From positions 248,001 through 312,000 of the forward strand of contig NZ_JAULRT010000035.1 of the NCBI RefSeq assembly GCF_030518215.1: a stretch of DNA of 64,000 nucleotides. Reading direction: 5' to 3'. The notes beneath the pieces are model-generated. The model saw only the letters and a program-made list of their open reading frames with translations. It made no database searches and was not told the DNA's origin. The position numbers were made by a program, and so were the translations under genes. This DNA comes from Gilvimarinus algae. Its GTDB lineage: Bacteria; Pseudomonadota; Gammaproteobacteria; Pseudomonadales; Cellvibrionaceae. Positions 19,145 through 28,367 of this stretch are shown piece after piece; within the stretch, counting starts at the first letter, position 1; the number at the start of each line of letters is the position of its first letter.

Positions 19145-19486
19145 ATGACAGCATTGCAAGCGCGCTTTATCACCGCCATCACGAGCGAGTTACCCGAGGC
19201 CCTGGCTTTTCCGCTCTGGGTGAGCGCCAATATCGCCTACTGCTACGACTTGAGCGCCAGCATCGAAGCGCGCCTGCCGGTCGTCTTCGCCCCGCCAGAA
19301 AAAACGGACAACGTGCCCGCGCTGGAAAAGCAGGCCGCGCTATGGTGCGAGCACTTCGAAGCCTGGTACGCCAACCACCACACCACCGCCCCCGGCTATT
19401 GTGAAGTAACGGTTCAGCTGTTTACCGATAACACCGAGAGAACGCCGCTTGGCCAGTACACCGCCGATATCACCTTGACCGATTAA
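19145..19486 (+). CDS. Small hypothetical protein
   Basis: 113 residues from the ATG at 19145, 20 bases after gspN. The open frame extends to 19061 but would overlap gspN. No signal peptide or membrane helix is seen. The protein contains three Cys and a Tyr/His-rich stretch (EAWYANHHTTAPGYCEV). No family was recognised. It may be the last cotranscribed gene of the gsp operon, though a functional link is not implied. Confidence 0.6.
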   Translation: MTALQARFITAITSELPEALAFPLWVSANIAYCYDLSASIEARLPVVFAPPEKTDNVPALEKQAALWCEHFEAWYANHHTTAPGYCEVTVQLFTDNTERTPLGQYTADITLTD

Positions 19487-19521
19487 GAAGACGCTCCAAC
19501 GCTTTGCAGGATTGCCTCACC

Positions 19522-20685
19522 ATGGACCAAAACTACACCTACAAAAAACGCGTTGTTCACACCGATACCGATAAAGAACTGCGTATAGGCGAAGGGAAAA
19601 TCAGCGGTGTCTGCTCGGTGGCACTGGGGCTGTTAAGCCTGCTCGCGGTGCTTGCCTATTTGTATCCGTCTTACCTCACCACCACCGAGTTGCGCCAGGT
19701 GTACGATGCCGAACAGCTGCAACGGCTGCTGAAATACGGAATGTATTTTTCCATCGCTTTCGGTGCACTGACGTTTATTCTCAACCGCGGCCGCAACCGG
19801 CACCTGGGCAGTTTGGGCATTGGCTTGACGCTAATCGCGTTTTTGCTCGGCGGATACCGGATACCCGTGGGGCCGGTAGAGCCGCGCGAGCTTTCGCTCG
19901 GCGTCGACTGGCTGATTCTCGCCTTTCTCGGCTCGGTGGTTATTTTTGTGCTGCTGGAAAAGCTGCTGCCCAAATATAAAGAGCAGGTGATTATGCGCCC
20001 GGAGTGGGACGTGGATCTGTTCTACTTTTGTTTTAATCATCTGGCCATTTCCGCCATTTTGATTTTTGCCAACTACCACGCCAGCCATTTTCACTGGGCG
20101 GTGAGCGCCGAGCTGCAAAGTGCCATTCAATCCATACCCGTTCTGATCCAGGTGGCGCTTATTATTATCTGCGCCGATTTTGTGCTCTATTGGGAGCATC
20201 GCGCTTACCATGAAGTGAAAGCGCTCTGGCCGATACACGCCGTACACCACTCGGTGGAACACATGGACTGGCTCGCGGGCTCACGCGGGCACTTTATTCA
20301 AGTGTTTTCCGAGCGCGCCATGGTGATGATTCCGCTCTATTTGCTCGGCGCCAGCGAGCAGGCCCTCAATCTCTACGTGGCCTTTGCCGCCCTGCAGGCG
20401 GTGTTGATTCACAGCAACACCGCCATACCCTTTGGCCCGCTCAAATACATTTTTGTCACGCCGCAGTTTCACCACTGGCACCACAGCTCGGAAAAGCCCG
20501 CCATCGACACCAACTACTCCGCGCACACGGTGCTCTTCGACAGGCTGTTTGGCACCTACCACATGCCCGGCGAGCACTGGCCCGCCGAGTACGGCACCAC
20601 TAAGCGACTGCCGCGCAGTGTTGTGGGCCAAACGTTTTATCCGGTAACAGCGCACCTGCGCCCGCGCGTTAGGCCAGAAGATTAA
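19522..20685 (+). CDS. Sterol desaturase / fatty acid hydroxylase superfamily membrane protein
   Basis: 387 residues from the ATG at 19522; a TTG 18 bases earlier is possible. Several hydrophobic helices fill the first 220 residues. The di-iron histidine clusters are all present: EHRAYHE, HAVHHSVEHMDW with GSRGH, and HHWHHS near the C-terminus. The family hydroxylates or desaturates lipids using a membrane di-iron centre. The substrate here (hopanoid, fatty acid or other lipid) cannot be told. It converges on the SDR gene. Confidence 0.88.
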   Translation: MDQNYTYKKRVVHTDTDKELRIGEGKISGVCSVALGLLSLLAVLAYLYPSYLTTTELRQVYDAEQLQRLLKYGMYFSIAFGALTFILNRGRNRHLGSLGIGLTLIAFLLGGYRIPVGPVEPRELSLGVDWLILAFLGSVVIFVLLEKLLPKYKEQVIMRPEWDVDLFYFCFNHLAISAILIFANYHASHFHWAVSAELQSAIQSIPVLIQVALIIICADFVLYWEHRAYHEVKALWPIHAVHHSVEHMDWLAGSRGHFIQVFSERAMVMIPLYLLGASEQALNLYVAFAALQAVLIHSNTAIPFGPLKYIFVTPQFHHWHHSSEKPAIDTNYSAHTVLFDRLFGTYHMPGEHWPAEYGTTKRLPRSVVGQTFYPVTAHLRPRVRPED

Positions 20686-20703
20686 CAGGCAGCCCCGGCG
20701 CGC

Positions 20704-21450
20704 TCAGAGCGCGAAGCCGCCATCGATATCCAGGTGCGCGTCGCGCAAACCCATGGACGCATCGCTGAGCAGGTAATCAATGGCCGGCACCATATCCGCG
20801 GGCGTCAGTATGCGCCCGAGAGGCTGCACGGCCATGGCCTCGGCCAGCCCGGCGATCTGCTCGTCCGTCATGCCCGCCTTACTCTGAATTTCAGTCGCCG
20901 TGACGCCGGGGCGCACCGAATTAATCCGGATACCCCGCTCGGCCAGCTCCAGATTAAGCACGCGCGTCGCGCCCTCAAAAGCGGCTTTGCTCGCGCTGTA
21001 GACCGCTGCCGAGGCAAAGGCTTTGCGCACCGCCACCGACGAGATAAACACCACGCTCGCCGGGTTATTCAGCACGGGCAAGAGCGCTTGCAGGCTAAAG
21101 AAAGGCCCTTTGTGATTAACCGCCATGGTTTGGTCAAAATTTTCCTCCGTCATCTCACTGAACATCTGTGGGAAGAAAATGCCGGCGTTCAGTACCAAAC
21201 CATCCAAGCGCACCCGAGCCTGCTGTAGGCTTTGCGCCATCGCGCGAATCTGGTTGAGATCGCCGCTGTCGCACATCAGGCTAACCACCTCTCCCGAACC
21301 CGCCTCTGCCAAGGCAGCGGCAGCCGAGCGCAAGCGCGCCTGATCGCGACCGGTGATAGTGACCTTGTGCCCCGCGCTCACCAGCGACCGGGCGGTGGCC
21401 AAACCGATGCCCGCGGTCGCGCCCGTGACCAAATAGTGTTTCTGACTCAC
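20704..21450 (-). CDS. Short-chain dehydrogenase/reductase (classical SDR)
   Basis: 248 residues with the cofactor motif TGATAGIG at about 8-15, NAG in VLNAGIFFP, catalytic Ser in FISSVAV and YSASK at about 155. R-rich TGRDQARLR after the second strand suggests NADPH preference. The C-terminal HLDIDGGFAL is typical. It is divergent from a LysR regulator 150 bases away, the common arrangement for a regulator and its target. Substrate unknown. Confidence 0.92.
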   Translation of the reverse strand: MSQKHYLVTGATAGIGLATARSLVSAGHKVTITGRDQARLRSAAAALAEAGSGEVVSLMCDSGDLNQIRAMAQSLQQARVRLDGLVLNAGIFFPQMFSEMTEENFDQTMAVNHKGPFFSLQALLPVLNNPASVVFISSVAVRKAFASAAVYSASKAAFEGATRVLNLELAERGIRINSVRPGVTATEIQSKAGMTDEQIAGLAEAMAVQPLGRILTPADMVPAIDYLLSDASMGLRDAHLDIDGGFAL

Positions 21451-21545
21451 ATCCTTCTCCTCGTTAATTGGCTATGTACCAGCAAGCCTTTGGCTTGACG
21501 AGGCTCACTTTAGGCCAGACAATTAGTGAAAATTAGTCACGAAAA

Positions 21546-21564
21546 TGGAAATTCATTGTTTCCA
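21546..21564. promoter_or_regulatory. Candidate LysR operator dyad
   Basis: A perfect interrupted dyad TGGAAA-N7-TTTCCA lies between the divergent SDR and LysR genes, 36 bases before the LysR start. A second shorter dyad GTGA-N7-TCAC is at 21526-21540. LysR regulators usually bind dyads of this size in the shared promoter region, so both sites are good operator candidates. Confidence 0.5.
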
Positions 21565-21600
21565 TAAGAGAACGAAAAAAGGAGCGATAGGGAAAGACAC

Positions 21601-22527
21601 ATGAGCGAGCTTTTGCACCAGCAGTTGCCCAATGTCTATGTGTTCCACCAAGTGGCCAGACTCGGGAGTTTCCAGGCCGCTGCGGAGTATTTGAACCTGA
21701 CCCGCTCGGCGGTCAGCAAAAAAGTCGCGCAGCTTGAACAACACTTGAATCAGCGTTTGCTTCAGCGCTCTACCCGCCAATTGCGCCTGACCGAGGCAGG
21801 CCAGACCCTGCTCGGCACCACCGGCGCCCTGGAGCAGTTGCTCGCCAGCACCGCCAGGCTCCGTCACACGGCGCAGCAGACACCGGCGGGCACGGTAAAA
21901 ATCAGCAGTTCCACCCTGATTGGCGAGCGCTATTTGCTGCCATTGCTACCCGCTCTGCAGGAGCGCTACCCCCAGGTGGTGATCGACATCAATCTGGACG
22001 ACCGGGTCGTCAATCTGATCGAGTTGGGCATTGATATCGCGATACGGGTAGGGCAGCTGCCGGACTCGTCCCTGGTGGCGCGCAAAGTGGGGGAAAAATC
22101 CTGGGGCTGCTACGCCAGCCCCGCGTACATTGAGCGGCGCGGCGAGCCTGCCGTACCAGCCGAGCTCAGCGAGCATCAATGCCTGGTGTTTCGCCACCAG
22201 CAACTGTGCATGGATCACTGGAGTTTTGCGCAAGAAGGGGCCATTACCAGCGTCAAGGTCACGCCCGCCATGGCCACGGACGATGGCCGCACGTTAATCG
22301 CCATGGCGGGTCTGGGTATGGGCATCGTCAGGGTCGACCCGCTGCTGATTCAACCGGAGCTGGCCAGTGGCACACTGGTGCCCATACTCTCACGCTGGCA
22401 GCACCCGGACCGCTCGCCGATTCACTTGGTGTGCCTGGGGCGTGAGGCGCGCAGCCCGGCGGTAGAAGCAGTGTGGCAGTACCTGGCCCAGCACCTGAGC
22501 CAAACCATGACGACGGCAAAGGAGTAA
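21601..22527 (+). CDS. LysR-family transcriptional regulator
   Basis: 308 residues. The N-terminal winged helix-turn-helix (about 10-65, FHQVARLGSFQAAAEYLNLTRSAVSKKVAQLE) is followed by a periplasmic-binding-protein-like effector domain (about 98-295, VKISSSTLIGERYLLPLLP). It resembles regulators of the CrgA/AaeR branch. It is divergent from the SDR gene and likely controls it and itself. It is followed 4 bases later by a small exported protein gene. Confidence 0.93.
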   Translation: MSELLHQQLPNVYVFHQVARLGSFQAAAEYLNLTRSAVSKKVAQLEQHLNQRLLQRSTRQLRLTEAGQTLLGTTGALEQLLASTARLRHTAQQTPAGTVKISSSTLIGERYLLPLLPALQERYPQVVIDINLDDRVVNLIELGIDIAIRVGQLPDSSLVARKVGEKSWGCYASPAYIERRGEPAVPAELSEHQCLVFRHQQLCMDHWSFAQEGAITSVKVTPAMATDDGRTLIAMAGLGMGIVRVDPLLIQPELASGTLVPILSRWQHPDRSPIHLVCLGREARSPAVEAVWQYLAQHLSQTMTTAKE

Positions 22528-22531
22528 CACA

Positions 22532-22957
22532 ATGAAGCCACTTCTCACCCTATGCGTGTTGCTGTCGGCAACGGCGCCCTGTTTGGCCGACTGCTACGAC
22601 AACGCCATCACCCAGACCGAGCTCAACCGCTGCGCCTGCTCCCAGGCGGATGACGCCCAGCAGCAACTACACCAGGTGCTGGCAAGCCTGCACCGGCTCT
22701 ACGCCGACGACGAGGCTTTTTTGCAGGCGCTGACCCAGGCCCAAAGCCAGTGGGCCGCCAGCCTTGAAGCCGACCTCGCGCTCAAGTACCCCCTCGCAGA
22801 GAAACAAGCCGTCTACGGCAGCGCTTACCCGCTCTGTCTCAACAGTTATCGAACCGAGCTGATAAACGCGCGTATTGCGTTTTTGCAGCAATGGCTGGAG
22901 GGAGTGGAAGAGGGGGATGTCTGTTCGGGATCCTTGATGCCGGCGCCGGCCGACTGA
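22532..22957 (+). CDS. Exported LprI/DUF1311-like protein
   Basis: 141 residues with signal peptide MKPLLTLCVLLSATAPCLA. The cysteine pattern CYDNAITQTELNRCACSQ and a later Trp/Leu pattern match the DUF1311 / lysozyme-inhibitor LprI N-terminal family, including the late Cys after YPL. Members are periplasmic or lipoprotein; some inhibit lysozyme, most are untested. It starts 4 bases after the LysR gene. Confidence 0.75.
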   Translation: MKPLLTLCVLLSATAPCLADCYDNAITQTELNRCACSQADDAQQQLHQVLASLHRLYADDEAFLQALTQAQSQWAASLEADLALKYPLAEKQAVYGSAYPLCLNSYRTELINARIAFLQQWLEGVEEGDVCSGSLMPAPAD

Positions 22958-22984
22958 CCCGGCCGGAGCATCATCCGGCCGGGT
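22957..22984. terminator. GC-rich hairpin between convergent genes (possible bidirectional terminator)
   Basis: A perfect 11-bp stem ACCCGGCCGGA/TCCGGCCGGGT with a 6-base loop sits between the stops of the LprI-like and PepSY genes. Neither side has a clear T-tract, so termination would be weak or Rho-assisted. Confidence 0.4.
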
Positions 22985-22991
22985 GCGGGCA

Positions 22992-24248
22992 TTACAGGGA
23001 GGGGGCCAGCTGCTGCTCGCGCATCTCGGCGATGCGCTTTTCCTTGGCCTTGACCTTGCGCCACCAGATGATCACGCCGGTCACGCTCAGCACCGCCACC
23101 ACCAGGCCCATAATCGAGATCAGAATGCGCCCGGGCAAACCGAGAATACGACCCGAGTGCACAGGAAACTGAGCCTGCACAAAAATATCGGCGGCCGTGC
23201 CCTGCCAGGGGACAAAATCACCGAGCACTTCACCGGTGTGGCCATCGAAAAACAGCGCCTCGTGCCCCACACCGCCGGCGCCGTGACTGTCGGCACCGTC
23301 AAAGTATTCCACCCGATACATCCCCCACTCGCGGGCGTACCAAATCGAACCCACAGGCTGCGTCCAACCGATGGCATCGCCCTCGGTGCGCGCGAGGCTG
23401 GTAATATCGGTAAAGCTTAAAGTCGGGGTGATCGGGTTGTTGTGATCGTTGGGGGTCCGTTCATCCAGTGGCGAGGGCGTCACATCCGACACCGCCGACA
23501 TAATCGGGAAGAACACCTCGCGGTACAGATTGAGCGAAAACGCGGTAAAAGCGATAACAAACAAGAGCGCCCAGGTCCACAGCCCCAGGGCCCGGTGCAA
23601 ATCAAAATTAAAACGCACAGGGCCCGCGGTGCGCCGGATTTTCCAGGCCGGTTTCCAGCGGGCCATCCAGCTGCGGCCGTTCTTGCGCTCCTTGCCCTTG
23701 TTGCGCGGCAGGGTCAGGTAAAACCCGACAAAGCAGTCGAAGGTCCAGATCAGGGCGATCACCCCCAGCAGCCAGATGCCCCAGTGGTCGATGTCGAAAA
23801 ACTCGGGGATGTGCAGGCTGAAGTGCAACTTGTAGAGAAACGACATAAAGGTTTCGCGAGTGATCGGCCAGACCTGACCCCACTCGCGCTTGCCGATAAT
23901 CTCACCGCTGACCGGGTCCACATACACTTGGTTAAACCCCGGCTTGTAGAGCTTGCCGGTCTCCGGGTTGACCCGCGGCGCCACCCAAAAATACTGGGAG
24001 TGGCCAGGCTCAGCGGCCAGCTCGTAGTAGGTGACCTCAACTTTGGGAAACTCGCGCTCGACCATGGCGGCCAGCTCGGCCGCCGGCAGGGGCGCGCCCT
24101 CGGTGTGCACTTCATTCAGGTGCGGGTTGAGCCACTCGTCCAGCTCGTGATCCCAGGAAATGATCGCCCCGGTAACACCGGTGATGACCAGAAAAACCGC
24201 AATCGTCAGCCCCATGTAGCGGTGCAGGCGAAGCATGAAGGAGCGCAT
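22992..24248 (-). CDS. PepSY-domain transmembrane protein (iron-uptake type)
   Basis: 418 residues. N-terminal helix LTIAVFLVITGVTGAII, PepSY segments with GEIIGKREWGQVWP and GEVLGDFVPWQG, a conserved FNFDLHRALGLWTW helix, and a final helix ending VTGVIIWWRKVK are the layout of the PepSY-associated TM (PiuB-like) family. Such proteins accompany siderophore or ferric reduction systems at the inner membrane. A Fur-like site precedes it, which fits iron control. No TonB receptor lies beside it. Confidence 0.87.
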   Translation of the reverse strand: MRSFMLRLHRYMGLTIAVFLVITGVTGAIISWDHELDEWLNPHLNEVHTEGAPLPAAELAAMVEREFPKVEVTYYELAAEPGHSQYFWVAPRVNPETGKLYKPGFNQVYVDPVSGEIIGKREWGQVWPITRETFMSFLYKLHFSLHIPEFFDIDHWGIWLLGVIALIWTFDCFVGFYLTLPRNKGKERKNGRSWMARWKPAWKIRRTAGPVRFNFDLHRALGLWTWALLFVIAFTAFSLNLYREVFFPIMSAVSDVTPSPLDERTPNDHNNPITPTLSFTDITSLARTEGDAIGWTQPVGSIWYAREWGMYRVEYFDGADSHGAGGVGHEALFFDGHTGEVLGDFVPWQGTAADIFVQAQFPVHSGRILGLPGRILISIMGLVVAVLSVTGVIIWWRKVKAKEKRIAEMREQQLAPSL

Positions 24249-24288
24249 AATCGTTTACCAATGGGTTGGGTGGTGCATTGAGGGCAAC

Positions 24289-24312
24289 ATTGTAATACAA
24301 ATTATTCCCATT
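24289..24312 (-). promoter_or_regulatory. Fur-box-like site upstream of the PepSY gene
   Basis: Read on the minus strand the site is AATGGGAATAATTTGTATTA followed by CAAT, close to classic Fur boxes of the GAGAATAATTTGTATT type. It lies about 41 bases upstream of the PepSY start. The match is by eye, without a scored matrix. Confidence 0.45.
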
Positions 24313-24370
24313 TCCTTCTACTGAACGCTCCTCTGCCACAAAATTTTGTAAAGCAATTAACCCATCGTAA

Positions 24371-24763
24371 TCAGCGCAGGCGGAATACCCAGAAACGCGC
24401 GCCGGCGTAATTGAACACCAGCGCGGCTGCCGAGCCCGCCGCCAGAGCTACTACCGGCCAAGGCTTGAGTACTGGAAAAAGCGCCAGGCAGCTCATGTAC
24501 ACCGCGAGATTGATGAGTGCGCCGGCGCATTGTACGAGAAAGTAACGGCCATATTCCCAGCCGCGGGTCTTTGCGCAGCGCGCACCGCTGACAAACACCC
24601 ACTGCCGATTCAGCAACCAGGTGACCAGCACCGCCGGTGGAAAGGACAGCAGCCGGGCCAGATAGGGGTCTACAGCAGCCAAGCGCACCAGGGCGGTGAG
24701 CACGGCGGCGTCCACGACAAAACCAATGCCGCCCACCAACAGGTAAAAGGCCGCGCGTTTCAC
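24371..24763 (-). CDS. GtrA-family membrane protein
   Basis: 130 residues with four hydrophobic helices and the GtrA pattern: FYLLVGGIGFVVDAAV at the start, LLNRQWVF in the middle and FNYAGARFWVFR at the end. GtrA proteins are thought to flip or handle polyprenyl-phosphate-linked sugars. Its ATG overlaps the stop of the GT2 gene by 4 bases, so the two are translationally coupled and likely act on the same lipid-linked sugar. Confidence 0.9.
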   Translation of the reverse strand: MKRAAFYLLVGGIGFVVDAAVLTALVRLAAVDPYLARLLSFPPAVLVTWLLNRQWVFVSGARCAKTRGWEYGRYFLVQCAGALINLAVYMSCLALFPVLKPWPVVALAAGSAAALVFNYAGARFWVFRLR

Positions 24764-25731
24764 GGCTCAGGCCGCGCCTGCCGGCGCTCGAGATCCAACT
24801 GATGCAGCTCGGTGCGCATTTTCTCGTGGTGGGATATCGAGTCGAGAATCAAGCCTACCGCCAGTAACAAAAAGGCGACAATTTCAAAGGCCGCAGCCAA
24901 GACCGCCAAGGGTAGGTGGTGAATGTACCTTTCGGTGATCCAGTCGTGGAAGACGGGGATGGCGGCAATAAAGCCCGCCAAGGCGAACAGCAGGCTGAAG
25001 CTGACAAAAAACAACAGCGGCCGGTAGTAACGCAAAATCTGGGCAATGGTAAAAATCACACTGGCGCCGTCGGCGAAGGTGTTGAGCTTGGAGTAACTGC
25101 CCTCGGGCCGGTCGCGGTAGGCGATGGGAATTTCGACAATGCGCATGCGCCGGTGCAGAGAATGCAGGGTCATGTCGGTTTCCAACTGAAAACCGCTCAC
25201 CAGGATCGGGTAGGATTTAACAAACGTGCGGCTAAAGGCGCGATAACCGCTCATAATGTCCGCCAAGCGCGCAGCAAACAACCGATTCACCAGTTTTTGC
25301 ACCAGCGCATTGCCGAAGTTGTGAAAACGACGTTTGTTTTCGGCGTTGTAGTGGCCACCTGAGCGGCGATCGCCAACGACCATATCGGCGCGCCCTTCAA
25401 GCACGGGGGCAATCAAATCGTGCACCTGATCGGCGGGGTAGGTGAGATCCGCGTCGGCCAGCACGTAAACGTCAGCATCCACCGACAAAAAGGCCCGACG
25501 CACCGCGTTACCCTTACCCTGCGCCAGCTCATCCACCACCTCGCCCTTTGCGCCTAATTGGGCCAGGGTTTGCTCGGCGATGGATCGGGTGGCATCGGCG
25601 GAGTTATTATTCACCACCACAATACGAGCCTCGGGCAGCGCCTGATAAAACGCTTCAATGGTGGGGGCGATAGTGGCCGCCTCATTGTAGGCGGGCAATA
25701 TCAGGGCAATCGTTGGCATTGGTTTGGTCAT
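24760..25731 (-). CDS. Family 2 glycosyltransferase, polyprenyl-phosphate sugar synthase type
   Basis: 323 residues from the ATG at 25731, where MTKPMPTIALILPAYNE begins; the longer open frame to 25905 has no similarity and would invade the divergent gene. The GT-A fold has LPAYNEAAT, the metal-binding DADLTYP, and QLETDMTLHSLHRR. Two C-terminal helices (about 235-255 and 275-300) anchor it in the membrane, as in GtrB/DPM1-like enzymes. It likely makes a polyprenyl-phosphate sugar for the neighbouring GT-C protein. Confidence 0.9.
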   Translation of the reverse strand: MTKPMPTIALILPAYNEAATIAPTIEAFYQALPEARIVVVNNNSADATRSIAEQTLAQLGAKGEVVDELAQGKGNAVRRAFLSVDADVYVLADADLTYPADQVHDLIAPVLEGRADMVVGDRRSGGHYNAENKRRFHNFGNALVQKLVNRLFAARLADIMSGYRAFSRTFVKSYPILVSGFQLETDMTLHSLHRRMRIVEIPIAYRDRPEGSYSKLNTFADGASVIFTIAQILRYYRPLLFFVSFSLLFALAGFIAAIPVFHDWITERYIHHLPLAVLAAAFEIVAFLLLAVGLILDSISHHEKMRTELHQLDLERRQARPEP

Positions 25732-25797
25732 ACGTGGTGCTCTCCTTGGGGGCGCTATTGTAACACCGCCTAAAAGGCACTTTGATAAAGGCATTCT

Positions 25798-27639
25798 ATG
25801 ATTCTGGATCTGCTCACACTCGCGGCGGGCGCCTCGCTTCTGCTCGCCCACGCGGCGATCCTGGGGCTGGCCCTGCTGGGCCTGGCGGGTATGACGCAGC
25901 CCCAAACTCAGTCACCGGGCAATGCTCTTCTCTTATTATGCTTTGCGTTTACCACCGGCCTGGCGGTGGACATCGCAGCGCTCTTTTTACTGGCCGCGCT
26001 GGGCATACTCACGGCACCGGCGGTAATGACCCTGGCCGCAGCGCTGGCCCTGCTCGGCGGCGGCTATCTCGCAGCGCGGCGCCCAAAGCTGTCATTGGCG
26101 CAGCCTATAGATGCACTGAGTACACTCATGGCCGGCGGCTTTTTCCTGCTGGCGATCGTGGTGTGCTATCACCCGCCCGGCGTCTGGGACGACACCATGT
26201 ACCACCTGCCCCTGGCGCGTCACTACCTTGAGCAAGGCTCACTCGCGCTGCATGAATTTGTGCGCTTCCCGTTGTTTCCGCAGAACATCAACCTGTTAAT
26301 GAGCCTCGGGCTGATGTTCGGCGATGCCCGCCTCGCCCAGGTCTTTGTCACCCTGCCACTGTTTATTATCGCCCTCGGGCTGATGGGCCTGTCACAGATG
26401 TTCTGTGGCCGCAGCCTGTGGGGCGCTGTGGCCGCCGCGCTTGTTTTTGTCATTCGGCCAGTGCGCGAAACCCTCGGCTACGCCTATGTAGACAATGCCC
26501 TGGCACTGTTTTGTTTTGCCGCCACCATCGTCCTGGTATTGGCGCCGAGCACCGGGCGCGGCGCTCGCGGCTGGCTGCTTATCGCCGGTCTGCTGGCGGG
26601 CACCGCCGCCGGCTCCAAACTGTTTGGCGGTGTCTACGCCGCGCTGCTCGGCCTGTGGGTATTGCTTCGCCGGCGCCAGCTGGCGCCGGTAGTTTACTTT
26701 TGTGCCGCTACCGCGATCGTCGGCATCGGCTGGTACCTGCGCAGCTTTGTAATCTCTGGAGACCCGGTTCACCCTGCCGGCGGCCCGGTGTTTGGCCACT
26801 ACCTCTGGGACGCCGCAGACCTGGCAAGCCAAAAAGGCGAGCAGCAATCCCACGGCGTCAGCCGCCATCCGCTGAATATGTTTTCGGCGCTGGCCACTGC
26901 AGGTGTCATCGGCTGGATCTTGGCCTTCATCGGTATCGCACTGCGACAGGTGCCCCCGGCCATTCGCCAGCTGCAATGGCTGTTTCTGGGTTATTTCTGT
27001 TTCTGGTTTTTTGTCACCCAAGTCAGTCGCTATCTCGCGCCCGTGTTTGCTATCGGTATGTTCCTGTCTGTCTACACTGTCTACCGTTTTTGGCAGTGGC
27101 TGAGTTCGCGCTACCCTGCGCTTAAAATACTGGAAAACCCAAAGGTAGTGATCGGTGCAGGAATGATTGTCTCTCTGGCCGGTACCGCGCTGATCGCTGC
27201 GCACTACCACGACCGCGACCTCGCCGGTGCGCTCAAGCGCAGGCTCGGGCTCTACGCCGGGCAAACGCCCGAAGCGCTGCTGCAAAACCGGCCCGGCTAC
27301 CAATTGTTTACCCAGGCCAATGGTTACACCGACACCTATGGACCGAGGCTGATGCAGCTGGGGTTTGAAAATGCCGTGTATTTTTTTAACGGCACCGTCA
27401 TCGGTGACTGGTATGGCCCCGGCCGGTACAAAGACAGCATCACTTGCGAGCGCGGCAAGTGCACCCCTTTGCCCGCGGATAAAATGCGTGAACGCATGCT
27501 GAATTTTAACGCCCGCATGATCGCCGTATCGTCGGAGCGTTACCCCGCCTTTGACCGAAACAGCTACTTGGGCCCTTTTACGCTTTTGTATCAAGACGCC
27601 TATGGTGCACTCTATGCACTGGAGCGCGATCCGCAGTAG
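25798..27639 (+). CDS. GT-C type membrane glycosyltransferase (candidate)
   Basis: 613 residues with about eleven to twelve hydrophobic helices and a soluble C-terminal domain of about 150 residues. An acidic motif in the first large loop (PGVWDDTMYHLPLARHYLEQ) is the typical catalytic region of GT-C enzymes such as the PMT/ArnT group. It is divergent, 66 bases away, from the GT2-GtrA pair, which would supply and flip a lipid-linked sugar. Acceptor and sugar are unknown. It could also be a polysaccharide polymerase. Confidence 0.72.
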   Translation: MILDLLTLAAGASLLLAHAAILGLALLGLAGMTQPQTQSPGNALLLLCFAFTTGLAVDIAALFLLAALGILTAPAVMTLAAALALLGGGYLAARRPKLSLAQPIDALSTLMAGGFFLLAIVVCYHPPGVWDDTMYHLPLARHYLEQGSLALHEFVRFPLFPQNINLLMSLGLMFGDARLAQVFVTLPLFIIALGLMGLSQMFCGRSLWGAVAAALVFVIRPVRETLGYAYVDNALALFCFAATIVLVLAPSTGRGARGWLLIAGLLAGTAAGSKLFGGVYAALLGLWVLLRRRQLAPVVYFCAATAIVGIGWYLRSFVISGDPVHPAGGPVFGHYLWDAADLASQKGEQQSHGVSRHPLNMFSALATAGVIGWILAFIGIALRQVPPAIRQLQWLFLGYFCFWFFVTQVSRYLAPVFAIGMFLSVYTVYRFWQWLSSRYPALKILENPKVVIGAGMIVSLAGTALIAAHYHDRDLAGALKRRLGLYAGQTPEALLQNRPGYQLFTQANGYTDTYGPRLMQLGFENAVYFFNGTVIGDWYGPGRYKDSITCERGKCTPLPADKMRERMLNFNARMIAVSSERYPAFDRNSYLGPFTLLYQDAYGALYALERDPQ

Positions 27640-27680
27640 CCGCACACCATCCCATCCGCTAAACGCAAGGAGCCACCCAC

Positions 27681-28244
27681 ATGGGACAACAATTCGACAG
27701 CATCACCGACGCTCACCACCAGTTTATTGAAAACCAGCGTTTGTTTTTCGTCGGCACAGCCACGGCCGACAGCCGGGTAAACATTTCGCCCAAAGGCATG
27801 GATTCACTGCGCGTGTTAGGCCCCAACCGTGTCATCTGGCTCAATGTCACCGGCTCGGGCAATGAGACCGCCGCTCACGTGCAGATCGATCCACGCATGA
27901 CCATCATGTTTTGTGCTTTTGAAGGTGCCCCCGTCATTCTGCGCCTCTACGGACAGGCGCGGGCCATACACCATACCGATTCCGACTGGGCCGAACTCTA
28001 TCAGCAGTTCGCGCCCTTGCCCGGTGCCAGGCAGATTTTTGAGCTGACTGTCGAGCTGGTGCAAAGCTCCTGCGGCATGGCCGTTCCCTACTTTGACTAC
28101 ACCGGCGAGCGGGAGCTTTTGAACGACTGGGCCACGCGCAAAGGCCAAGACGGCATCAGTGACTACTGGCTGCGAAAAAACCAGCGGAGCATCGACGGGC
28201 TTGCCACCGGCATTGCCGAGCTCAATGACGTGAAAAGCGATTAA
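27681..28244 (+). CDS. Pyridoxamine 5'-phosphate oxidase-like FMN-binding protein
   Basis: 187 residues. The split-barrel pattern FVGTATADSRVNISPKGMDS, then MTIMFCAFEGAPVILRLYGQARAI, is typical of PNPOx-like proteins of the general stress / flavin-reducing group. True pyridoxal phosphate synthesis is unlikely because the PdxH C-terminal region is lacking. The start ATG at 27681 has an AAGGAG site 9 bases upstream. Confidence 0.88.
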   Translation: MGQQFDSITDAHHQFIENQRLFFVGTATADSRVNISPKGMDSLRVLGPNRVIWLNVTGSGNETAAHVQIDPRMTIMFCAFEGAPVILRLYGQARAIHHTDSDWAELYQQFAPLPGARQIFELTVELVQSSCGMAVPYFDYTGERELLNDWATRKGQDGISDYWLRKNQRSIDGLATGIAELNDVKSD

Positions 28245-28367
28245 TGGCATGTCGCGCCAATCGGTGCTTTACTGTTTGAACAATCACAGATACGACTCAC
28301 TCTGCAATCGATCGCTAACCACACCGAGAACCGTCGCTAACCATGCCGGAACCCGTTAAGTAGCGCC

